Source: a virus. Taken from it: a stretch of DNA of 23,482 bases. The position numbers and the translations under genes were made by a program. Positions within the stretch are counted from its first letter, which is position 1. Every line of letters starts with the position of its first letter. Below the pieces are notes generated by a model. The model was not told the origin of the DNA. It searched no databases and saw nothing but the letters and a program-made list of their open reading frames with translations. The stretch lies in the IMG/VR virus record IMGVR_UViG_3300010291_000005, positions 1 to 23,482 of that record, one strand, 5' to 3'. This document shows positions 16,047 to 22,264 of this stretch, in pieces.

Positions 16047-16624
16047 TCTTTGACCTCCCACCATACACCTCCTAATCTTTCAATGTTTAACCCCATATCG
16101 TTTATCGCCCTTTCAACGCCGGGGAATTGCTTTGTAAGGTCATCACCGACAACCTGCGAATCTGGAAGGCATTTCTTAATTGCCCGTAAATCCGCAAGCA
16201 CGTCAAGATATTGATGCGAACCATCAATATAAACAACCTCCGGAGTAATCCCAAGCTCGGACACTAAATGAACGCCCAGGATACCCTCCATTTCAAGCAT
16301 AATAATTCTATCCCTATATTCCCAACACGAAGCCTGAAACCGTTCTTTTAAGCCATCAAGCCGATATTCATTTTTAAGTTCTTCCGACCCCTTCCATGTG
16401 TCGACACAAATAATCTCCGCGTTTGGGGCAATATCAAGCATCCACCTTGCGGACTTTCCAAGCCATGACCCAATTTCAAGGATAACCCGCGTTTTGTCAT
16501 TTAAAAACTTTCCGAGTACATGCGCGTTATAATCCCCAAACCAGCCGTGATCATCAAAATCATATCCCGGCTTTTCTTTAGGCCAATGTGAATATTCCCT
16601 TAGCTTGTCAAGGGTTACATCCAT
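16043..16624 (-). CDS. Class I SAM-dependent methyltransferase
   Basis: This 193-residue enzyme shows a Rossmann-type SAM site: RVILEIGSWLGKSAR (motif I, about 46-60), AEIICVDTWKGS with Asp75 (motif II), and VVYIDGSHQYLDV (about 129-141), the last typical of the sugar or small-molecule O-methyltransferase group (Methyltransf_24-like). It is not a DNA methyltransferase: no DPPY or NPPY is seen. GAGG stands 8 nt before the ATG, which overlaps the 35-residue membrane protein's stop. With two glycosyltransferase-like neighbours, methylation of a glycan is the likeliest job; that is inference. Confidence 0.75.
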   Translation of the reverse strand: MDVTLDKLREYSHWPKEKPGYDFDDHGWFGDYNAHVLGKFLNDKTRVILEIGSWLGKSARWMLDIAPNAEIICVDTWKGSEELKNEYRLDGLKERFQASCWEYRDRIIMLEMEGILGVHLVSELGITPEVVYIDGSHQYLDVLADLRAIKKCLPDSQVVGDDLTKQFPGVERAINDMGLNIERLGGVWWEVKE

Positions 16625-16722
16625 ACTGCATACCTCGCGTATAAAATCATCCTAAAAAGAAATCCAGCCAGAAACAGAACAAGCAAAAATACGCTCCAGA
16701 TAAACTTAAGAATTTCTTTCAT
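16615..16722 (-). CDS. 35-residue single-span membrane protein
   Basis: ATG 16722 with GGAGG 5 nt upstream opens a 35-codon frame, MKEILKFIWSVFLLVLFLAG..., with one hydrophobic helix (about residues 8-24) and a basic C-terminal side. It overlaps the GT9 gene's end by 17 bases and the methyltransferase start by 10 bases, filling the gap between them. The ribosome site lies within the GT9 frame. Size, hydrophobicity and start signals match the other tiny membrane-protein genes nearby. Function unknown. Confidence 0.7.
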   Translation of the reverse strand: MKEILKFIWSVFLLVLFLAGFLFRMILYARYAVWM

Positions 16723-17578
16723 AGATGCCTCCGATACAATCCTTTAATCTGTTTAATATTTCCGCGTGCCTTGATTCTGTTAATGCTGTATAAAGTTTCC
16801 CTGTCTTCGGAAACCACCGCGTCCCGTTGAAGTCCCATGCAAATATTTTCGCTCCCGCCGCGGCCGCAACATGGACAAGTCCCGAATCACGCCCTACGTA
16901 AAGTTCCGATCGCTGACAAAGATAGGCAATCTCAGAAAGTGTAAGTACGCCCCGCAAATCGCAAACCTGCGGAGAAGTAACCTGAACCGTTTTTTCATCA
17001 TTCCCGACAATCACGACATTCTTTCCCGCCCGGATTAAAGTCTCAATAACTTGCAAACCCAGCTCTGGCATTACGTTCTTCTGCGGGGCTTTCTCAATAT
17101 ATCTTAAGTTCAAAACAACAAACAGATCAAACGGCAGGTTAACAGACTTAAATTCAATGTCAAGCTTCGGGTATATCCCTGCCTTTGCGTATTCACAAAC
17201 TTCATTCATTAGTCTATAGTAAACGATGCAGGAGTTTATATATCCTTTCATTTCTTCTTTATAAAATTCGTTCTGGAAGAACTTGCCGGGATTATGCTTC
17301 TTTATCGCCTCGACGTGGTTATCCGATTCCTTTAAATATATCACTGTTTCTTCGGGATTGTCTTTTTCGTATTGCTCCCTAATTACGTTAAAAAGTATAT
17401 TGTCTCCAAGTCCCGGTCCACACGCTGCGAATATGGTTACCTTATTTTTAGGCTTTGGGTATGCCTTATCAAAGATAACCGTCCAACATAAAAGGCAATG
17501 CCCGTTTGTGATTTCAGCGATATTGTCATGTGTCGAATGACTGACAGTCCAGCCGCATTTCTTACAGGTAAATGTCAT
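16706..17578 (-). CDS. Zinc-ribbon / GT9-family glycosyltransferase
   Basis: This 290-residue fusion has an N-terminal zinc ribbon (C5-x2-C8, C28-x2-C31; CKKCGW and HCLLCW) and then a GT-B enzyme of family 9, the family of LPS heptosyltransferases. GPGLGD (54-59) is the N-domain glycine loop. LYVGRDSGLVHVAAAAGAK (226-244) is the classic DSGxxHxAAAxG nucleotide-sugar motif. The enzyme part is ~245 residues, shorter than the usual ~340. Its ATG overlaps the stop of the 46-residue membrane protein upstream. It probably transfers a sugar onto a surface glycan in the cytoplasm, but donor and acceptor are unknown. The ribbon is not a normal part of GT9. Confidence 0.8.
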   Translation of the reverse strand: MTFTCKKCGWTVSHSTHDNIAEITNGHCLLCWTVIFDKAYPKPKNKVTIFAACGPGLGDNILFNVIREQYEKDNPEETVIYLKESDNHVEAIKKHNPGKFFQNEFYKEEMKGYINSCIVYYRLMNEVCEYAKAGIYPKLDIEFKSVNLPFDLFVVLNLRYIEKAPQKNVMPELGLQVIETLIRAGKNVVIVGNDEKTVQVTSPQVCDLRGVLTLSEIAYLCQRSELYVGRDSGLVHVAAAAGAKIFAWDFNGTRWFPKTGKLYTALTESRHAEILNRLKDCIGGIYERNS

Positions 17579-17715
17579 TTTCCATTCTTAATTAAGACGA
17601 CGAAACAAACGCTTATTAAAAATAAAAAACCATCCGTTCTTAAGTTTGAATTTAGGCCCACAAAAGTATACATCAATAAAAATACCTCAAGGAATTTCTT
17701 AACTATTAGCTTCAT
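17575..17715 (-). CDS. 46-residue membrane protein
   Basis: A frame opens at ATG 17715 (MKLIVKKFLEVFLLMYTF...) with GGGG 6 nt upstream. It has two hydrophobic stretches (about residues 9-20 and 30-42) flanked by Lys, so it spans the membrane once or twice. Its stop overlaps the GT9 start (ATGA). The N-terminus resembles the 47-residue protein upstream (MKLKITTKFL), suggesting duplication. Function unknown. Confidence 0.7.
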   Translation of the reverse strand: MKLIVKKFLEVFLLMYTFVGLNSNLRTDGFLFLISVCFVVLIKNGK

Positions 17716-17738
17716 TGTAAGCCCCGATTTAGTGAAAA

Positions 17739-17882
17739 TCACTTAACAATGATGAACCTTAAAACGCCGTATAAAAATATAGAAAGGGGAACAGCAACAA
17801 TCAAAATGCCGAACAATAAAAACAGGGCTTTAGTCAAATCGGGGTCATCCCCTAAAAATTTCGTCGTTATTTTCAGCTTCAT
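17739..17882 (-). CDS. 47-residue membrane protein
   Basis: ATG 17882 opens a 47-codon frame (MKLKITTKFLGDDPDLTKAL...) with one long hydrophobic segment (about residues 19-45: ALFLLFGILIVAVPLSIFLY and onward). The ribosome site is weak, so translation may be coupled to the frame ending 8 bases upstream. It carries CCCCGATTT (17844-17836), complementary to the ribosome-site region of the next gene. N-terminal likeness to the two flanking small frames points to a paralogous family. Function unknown. Confidence 0.7.
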   Translation of the reverse strand: MKLKITTKFLGDDPDLTKALFLLFGILIVAVPLSIFLYGVLRFIIVK

Positions 17883-17889
17883 TATAATC

Positions 17890-18076
17890 TCACGAAAAAA
17901 GATTCCAAAATACAATTACAACCACACACCCAAAAATAAAACTCAAAATACTATACACAAAAGTGATCAATGGACAAGTAAAAAATATAACAACCAATAA
18001 AAATACAACGATGGCCAGCAAAACATAAACTGGATCAAAGACCACATTGAAAAATTTTTGTTATTTTCGATTTCAT
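17890..18076 (-). pseudogene. Frameshifted (or recoded) small membrane protein, third paralogue
   Basis: ATG 18076, with GGGGG 5 nt upstream, reads MKSKITK and stops after 13 codons. One base out of register, a 51-codon frame (18045-17890: VVFDPVYVLLAIVVFLLVVI...) encodes two strongly hydrophobic segments. The switch falls at AAAAATTTTT (about 18060-18051): with four As the frame would read MKSKITKFFNVVFDPVY, matching the neighbour MKLKITTKFLGDDPDL. Thus a single-base gain in a homopolymer, a sequencing error, or +1 recoding is likely. Independent initiation at the GTG at 18045 is possible but lacks a ribosome site. Confidence 0.55.
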
Positions 18077-18107
18077 AATAACCCCCGATTTATTAAATGT
18101 TATTTGC

Positions 18108-18230
18108 TCACCATTTCTTTAATTGTCTCAACCAAAAGGGAAGCGTTTTCATCGTCCGTTTTTTCCAGTCGGCATAGATAACAGGAATTTTATTCACCCT
18201 GCTGAAATTAATCTTCATAATTGTTTTCAT
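18108..18230 (-). CDS. 40-residue basic, Trp-rich peptide
   Basis: This frame begins at an ATG overlapping the stop of the MuF gene (ATGA at 18230) and ends in ...TLPFWLRQLKKW. It is not membrane-spanning but strongly basic, with an amphipathic, Trp-rich C-terminus able to lie on membranes. A second ATG four codons in could also serve. Coupled translation after a head gene is plausible. I do not recognise it; being so short, reality rests on the overlap and on its fit within the neighbouring set of tiny genes. Confidence 0.5.
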   Translation of the reverse strand: MKTIMKINFSRVNKIPVIYADWKKRTMKTLPFWLRQLKKW

Positions 18231-19234
18231 CCCGTTAAAGGATTCAATCTTGTCCCGCGCCACGTCGCAACTTCATCTTCGGTCGGCCTTACCTCGTACG
18301 GGCTTTCCCTATCCCATTTCCTATTTACTGGCCCGTCCGTAAAATATAATAGCATTCTAATGCACTGACAATTCGAATGCGTATCATATCCAGGACGCGG
18401 CCCTTCGTTTACTCGCCACGTCTGTCCGTCTAATGCGTCGCAAATATAGCAGGGTTCTTTCCCGGCTGACCATTCCTCGAAATTAAACTCTTCTTCGTGG
18501 GCTAGCGCCGTGAATGCCGATTCATAGGCAAAAACTGACTCTGTCCTTGCAAGCCGGAGCCAATACCATGCCTTCCCTTCACCCGTGATTTTATGCAGTC
18601 TCCGCGCAACCTCTCGCGGCCCCAAGCCCATACTTGCCATATGCTGTAATTCCGCCCGAACAATTCCCATATTCTCAATCGCTAACGCCGTTTTAATCCT
18701 CTGCCCGCCTTCAAGGATTACCTGTTTTAAATATACGTTCTCGGCTGTTACTTGAACGGCGCTTGTTCTTAACGGTTCAAAGCCTTCAGGGGCACGGGCT
18801 GAAAGGTTCATCAAAGTTCTGGTCAATCCAATTGCAAAGGCGTTCACTTGTGCGCGACCGTACAAAGAATTAGGATCGAAACCTACCCCGACAATATCAT
18901 CAAGCCATTGAGAAATGATCTGAACAAGCGCAAAATCTTTCGCCGTGTTGTAAGTAAACCCTTCAAGCGACTTTGCCTTTTCAAATCTTCGCGTTTCCTC
19001 AATTCCCGGCAAATCCAAAACTTCAAGCATCTTGATTTCGTACTTTGTGACCAGATCCATGAAATCATTAAACAGTGAAATTATGTGCTTCTGCATCTCC
19101 GGATAACGATGGGACTTTCTCGCCAGCCGCATTTCATTGATAATATTCTTTTGGCAGTCGCAAGATTTACAAAAGACTTCACTCTCAGGAATGATAAGCC
19201 CGCGCTTTATTGACATCATCCGGGAGATGGTCAT
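18227..19234 (-). CDS. MuF-like minor head / head morphogenesis protein
   Basis: This 335-residue protein follows the portal gene as in Mu and SPP1. The C-terminal third holds the family's hallmark: an Arg-Thr-Glu helix region (LRLARTESVFAYESA) then CYICDALDGQTW and GPRPGYDTHSNCQC, the Cys/His cluster of the Mu F/SPP1 gp7 domain. An extra CKSCDC lies at residues 22-27. AGGGAGA precedes the ATG. These proteins attach to the portal, help assembly and may enter the cell with DNA. Its C-terminus after the MuF cluster is short, with no fused toxin domain, unlike some polymorphic MuF proteins. Confidence 0.85.
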   Translation of the reverse strand: MTISRMMSIKRGLIIPESEVFCKSCDCQKNIINEMRLARKSHRYPEMQKHIISLFNDFMDLVTKYEIKMLEVLDLPGIEETRRFEKAKSLEGFTYNTAKDFALVQIISQWLDDIVGVGFDPNSLYGRAQVNAFAIGLTRTLMNLSARAPEGFEPLRTSAVQVTAENVYLKQVILEGGQRIKTALAIENMGIVRAELQHMASMGLGPREVARRLHKITGEGKAWYWLRLARTESVFAYESAFTALAHEEEFNFEEWSAGKEPCYICDALDGQTWRVNEGPRPGYDTHSNCQCIRMLLYFTDGPVNRKWDRESPYEVRPTEDEVATWRGTRLNPLTG

Positions 19235-19259
19235 CCTGTCTCCCTAAACGTTTTATTGC

Positions 19260-20600
19260 TCAATCGCTCAACCCCTTTCTGTAGCTCATCAACTTCATCG
19301 TCCGCTCTGCTTCTATGTCCTGTACCCTTCTTGCAAGCCATCCATTTGCGCCCTTGATATTCTTAACCCCGATCCTTTCAAGATAATCCTCAACCTCTTG
19401 TTCATTTGTATAGACTCCCCATTCGATCAGATTGGCAAGAGATTCAAGCTCTATTTTTAGCGCCTGTGCGTTATTCCGCCTTGATTCCGATTGAATCTTT
19501 TCGTCTCTCAGGCTTACCCCTTCCCATTCCCAATTCCACCTTGCACCAGCGTTGCCGGTTAGAATAAGCTGTGTTCCAAATATCTTTTCAATCGTCGGAT
19601 CGAACATATCCCGATACCATTCTATATCAGCTGTCACCATATCCGATTCTTGCTGTGATAACGTCGAACTCATCCCTTCAGGTTTTCTTATTGACAGCAT
19701 CCACGCCGGAAGGCTGACCGCCGCGCATATTTGATCAATGATTAAATCCATCGGATATTCAAACGACGGCAATTCACTTTCCGCGCCTAACATCTTTATC
19801 TCAAGCGTCTGGCCTTCACCTAAGGGCTGGACAATATCACCCGTCTCACCGTCCGCCCGCATCTTCATAACCGACTTTAAGTCCGCCGCAAAGTTCGCCG
19901 CGATCTTATTTGCAACGGCCTGTTCTCGCGGGTTCTTCGATTTAATGATAACCACGAACGACGGATCACCCACCCGCCAGACGGCGTTCCTGAATGAATA
20001 TTGCATTTTCATAAACATGTCACGAATAAACGGCAGGCTGTACATCGGGCTGAATCCCTCCGGCCTGCCTTCTCTTGTGTCTAACGCTAAGTAGTGTATC
20101 AAATCCGGGTTGTCAAACTCCCGGCCTTGCAAAGTCTCATCAGCATTCCCTAAAACGACCTCGCCGGTTTCACGCTTAACTAACGCCAGGTTCTCAGGTT
20201 TGCCAACAGCCAGCCTTTGAATTGTTTTCATGTTTGGATGAAGGATATGCTCTCCGATGCCGTAGCCTTTAGCCGCCGCTGAATCAAACATCTGAGATTG
20301 AAACACCCGCCAGCCGCGCTGAATCCAGTTTACCTGTACGTTTTCTTGAAAGTTCCTCAACTCCTCCTCGGCCCTCGGATGATCGGAAGTCAGCACAAAC
20401 TCGCCGATCAGCCTATTTATCTTTCTTGGGACCACATCTAGAAACGGAATTTCACGCCTCATGGTATCATATAACGCCATAAGCTGAAGCTTCTGATCTG
20501 CAATGTTAAATAATCCATAATATTTATCTGAAATACTTCTGATCTGAGAAACACCTAAAGGATCGGGCGCCGCCTTACGCTTAAAGGGATTGAATGCCAT
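19260..20600 (-). CDS. Portal protein (DUF935 / Mu gp29-like)
   Basis: This 446-residue protein is the dodecameric ring at the capsid vertex through which DNA passes. It contains portal-style blocks: MRREIPFLDVVPRKINRLIG (about 47-66), then PDLIHYLALDTREGRPEGFS with GFSPMYSLPFIRDMFM, the core region common in gp29-type portals, and the helical tail ending LARRVQDIEAERTMKLM. GAGGA is 7 nt before the ATG. Genes for large terminase upstream and MuF downstream give the canonical order terminase-portal-MuF. The C-terminal coiled region likely forms the crown or barrel. No truncation is evident. Confidence 0.9.
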   Translation of the reverse strand: MAFNPFKRKAAPDPLGVSQIRSISDKYYGLFNIADQKLQLMALYDTMRREIPFLDVVPRKINRLIGEFVLTSDHPRAEEELRNFQENVQVNWIQRGWRVFQSQMFDSAAAKGYGIGEHILHPNMKTIQRLAVGKPENLALVKRETGEVVLGNADETLQGREFDNPDLIHYLALDTREGRPEGFSPMYSLPFIRDMFMKMQYSFRNAVWRVGDPSFVVIIKSKNPREQAVANKIAANFAADLKSVMKMRADGETGDIVQPLGEGQTLEIKMLGAESELPSFEYPMDLIIDQICAAVSLPAWMLSIRKPEGMSSTLSQQESDMVTADIEWYRDMFDPTIEKIFGTQLILTGNAGARWNWEWEGVSLRDEKIQSESRRNNAQALKIELESLANLIEWGVYTNEQEVEDYLERIGVKNIKGANGWLARRVQDIEAERTMKLMSYRKGLSD

Positions 20601-20610
20601 TACTATTTCC

Positions 20611-21867
20611 TCACCGGCTAGTTATAACGGACAAAAACATATTGGCATCTGTATAATTTTGTAATATATCCGTTGCAGCCCAGACCAGCGCGTCCATCCT
20701 GTTTGGTGAAGTCATTCCGGGTTGCCACATACACATCTCATCTTCTAAATTTTCAAACACACCTACATGATGACCCCGGCCTTGCTCATAGATTGCCGAT
20801 ATAGGCTCCGCCCTGATCGCCTTGCCCCGTGAAGCGTGAACTAGATAAACGGGGACGTTCGGATCGACCGTTGCGATAGTCTCGGAAACCATCTCTCCGC
20901 CCTGGTTCGACTCTGCCACAATGCAATCTGCTTCATGTTTGTAATACGCCCAAACAGCCCGCGAAGCCCATTCCTTCGGAGATGCTCGAAAGCTTTCATC
21001 CGCTAGGGTATACGTATGCACTTTTGCATCTATCAGTTTTCCTCCGACGATAACAATACCACACTCATCACCGGCTTTTGTAGCAGACGGATCGACACCT
21101 ACTACCACGCGATCAAGATCAGAAACAGACAACACCCGGTTTTCCTCTATCCAGTCGCGTTTCCAAACAGCCGATGGATTATCATCTATATCCTCGGCCA
21201 TAATCTCCATCCGGTATGCAAGAGAGGTCATATCCTTTTTTAGGTCTTCGATTGCTACTTTTGAAATATAGGGATTATCAAAACTGGTAAAATGGAACGT
21301 TCCCCAATCTGGGTTTTCTTGTGCTTTTTTAAATAGCTTTGCGGCATGCATAGGATCGTCTGCCTTTGAAACGCTTCTTGTTTTCGGGGACGGCGGAGTA
21401 TAAATAAAAACAGCATCCCCGTTATTGTCAAGCAACATCGGCGCTCCGACCATTTCCCATGCGCTTTCGTTCATAAGCTGCCATTCATCAAATATAAGCC
21501 TATCCGCATAATCTCCACGTAAGGTGTCAGCACTCCATGCTGTCTTAGCTCTGATCCTTGTTTTTGTTCCGGGGCTTTCAATCACATGGTTCGTCTCATT
21601 TTTATAAAATACGCCCGCCTCTATCGGCTCCCAAAGTGCCGCTGTAACTTCAAACCAAAACGCCCCGACCTGATCTTGTGTAGGTGCTGCATACAAAACC
21701 CGATGACCCGCCAAGAATTCTTCAACAGCATAATATGCAATTCCACAGGTCTTCCCGCCTCTACGGCCCGCACGAATGATCTTCCGCTTCTTCTTGCTGT
21801 TGATAAATTCAAGCTGCTTCTCGTGCGGTTCAATTTGATGAACCTTATACTTTCTTACTTCGGTCAT
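20611..21867 (-). CDS. Terminase large subunit
   Basis: This 418-residue packaging motor has an N-terminal ATPase: Walker A AGRRGGKT (33-40), Walker B LIFDEW (124-129) and a coupling motif IYTPPS (about 155-160). The C-terminal RNase H-like nuclease has VVVGVDPSAT (first catalytic Asp), CIVAESNQGG (second acidic residue) and NRMDALVWAATDIL (third Asp). It cuts concatemeric DNA and pumps it through the portal. Length is normal for this type. It overlaps the small subunit by 23 bases, and its ribosome site is weak, suggesting coupled translation. Confidence 0.95.
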   Translation of the reverse strand: MTEVRKYKVHQIEPHEKQLEFINSKKKRKIIRAGRRGGKTCGIAYYAVEEFLAGHRVLYAAPTQDQVGAFWFEVTAALWEPIEAGVFYKNETNHVIESPGTKTRIRAKTAWSADTLRGDYADRLIFDEWQLMNESAWEMVGAPMLLDNNGDAVFIYTPPSPKTRSVSKADDPMHAAKLFKKAQENPDWGTFHFTSFDNPYISKVAIEDLKKDMTSLAYRMEIMAEDIDDNPSAVWKRDWIEENRVLSVSDLDRVVVGVDPSATKAGDECGIVIVGGKLIDAKVHTYTLADESFRASPKEWASRAVWAYYKHEADCIVAESNQGGEMVSETIATVDPNVPVYLVHASRGKAIRAEPISAIYEQGRGHHVGVFENLEDEMCMWQPGMTSPNRMDALVWAATDILQNYTDANMFLSVITSR

Positions 21868-22246
21868 GAATTACTTCAAGGATAATTCGGTTATTTTTAG
21901 GATCGACTGCAACTCCCTGTGTCGGCCTCCCATAGATCCGGTCGAGGATACTATCTACGGTCGAGATGCGACCCTTTTTCATGTCTTGTAAAATAGCGGT
22001 AGCAATACAAATTACAAATACCGGCTCGTCCCGCTTGCTGACTATATCCCTTAGTTTATCAAGGTTCATCTCAAGGCAATATTGGATCATCTGGATAACG
22101 TCCGACTTTGTTAACTTGACCCCATAGTCCCGCTGGGTTATTTCGGATATCCGGTTTATAACCTTTTTTGGCGCGCCCTTCCTATTTATGTTCTCAGGGT
22201 GCGCGTCGAATCCCTTGCCTTTTATTTTATGCGGATTTGGGGCCAT
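21845..22246 (-). CDS. Terminase small subunit (putative)
   Basis: This 133-residue protein lies directly before and overlaps the large terminase gene. Its start (MAPNPHKIKGKGFDAHPENI, then NRKGAPKKV) resembles the basic KG-rich N-terminus (DUF5681-like) common in small terminase subunits that bind packaging sites. The middle is helical, ending in DRIYGRPTQGVAVD. I see no clear Shine-Dalgarno before the ATG; the sequence there is CAACAACACA. The role is inferred from position, size and this N-terminus. Confidence 0.75.
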   Translation of the reverse strand: MAPNPHKIKGKGFDAHPENINRKGAPKKVINRISEITQRDYGVKLTKSDVIQMIQYCLEMNLDKLRDIVSKRDEPVFVICIATAILQDMKKGRISTVDSILDRIYGRPTQGVAVDPKNNRIILEVIHDRSKKV

Positions 22247-22264
22247 TGTGTTGTTGCCGTGTTG

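Noticed and set aside
17722-17844. CCCCGATTT/AAATCGGGG as an intrinsic terminator
   Set aside because: The arms are over 100 bases apart and no T run follows, so a regulatory pairing is more likely than termination.
17950-17977. Possible promoter TTGTCC-16-TATAGT on the minus strand
   Set aside because: It lies inside an AT-rich hydrophobic coding frame where such matches arise by chance; the -35 box is weak (4/6).
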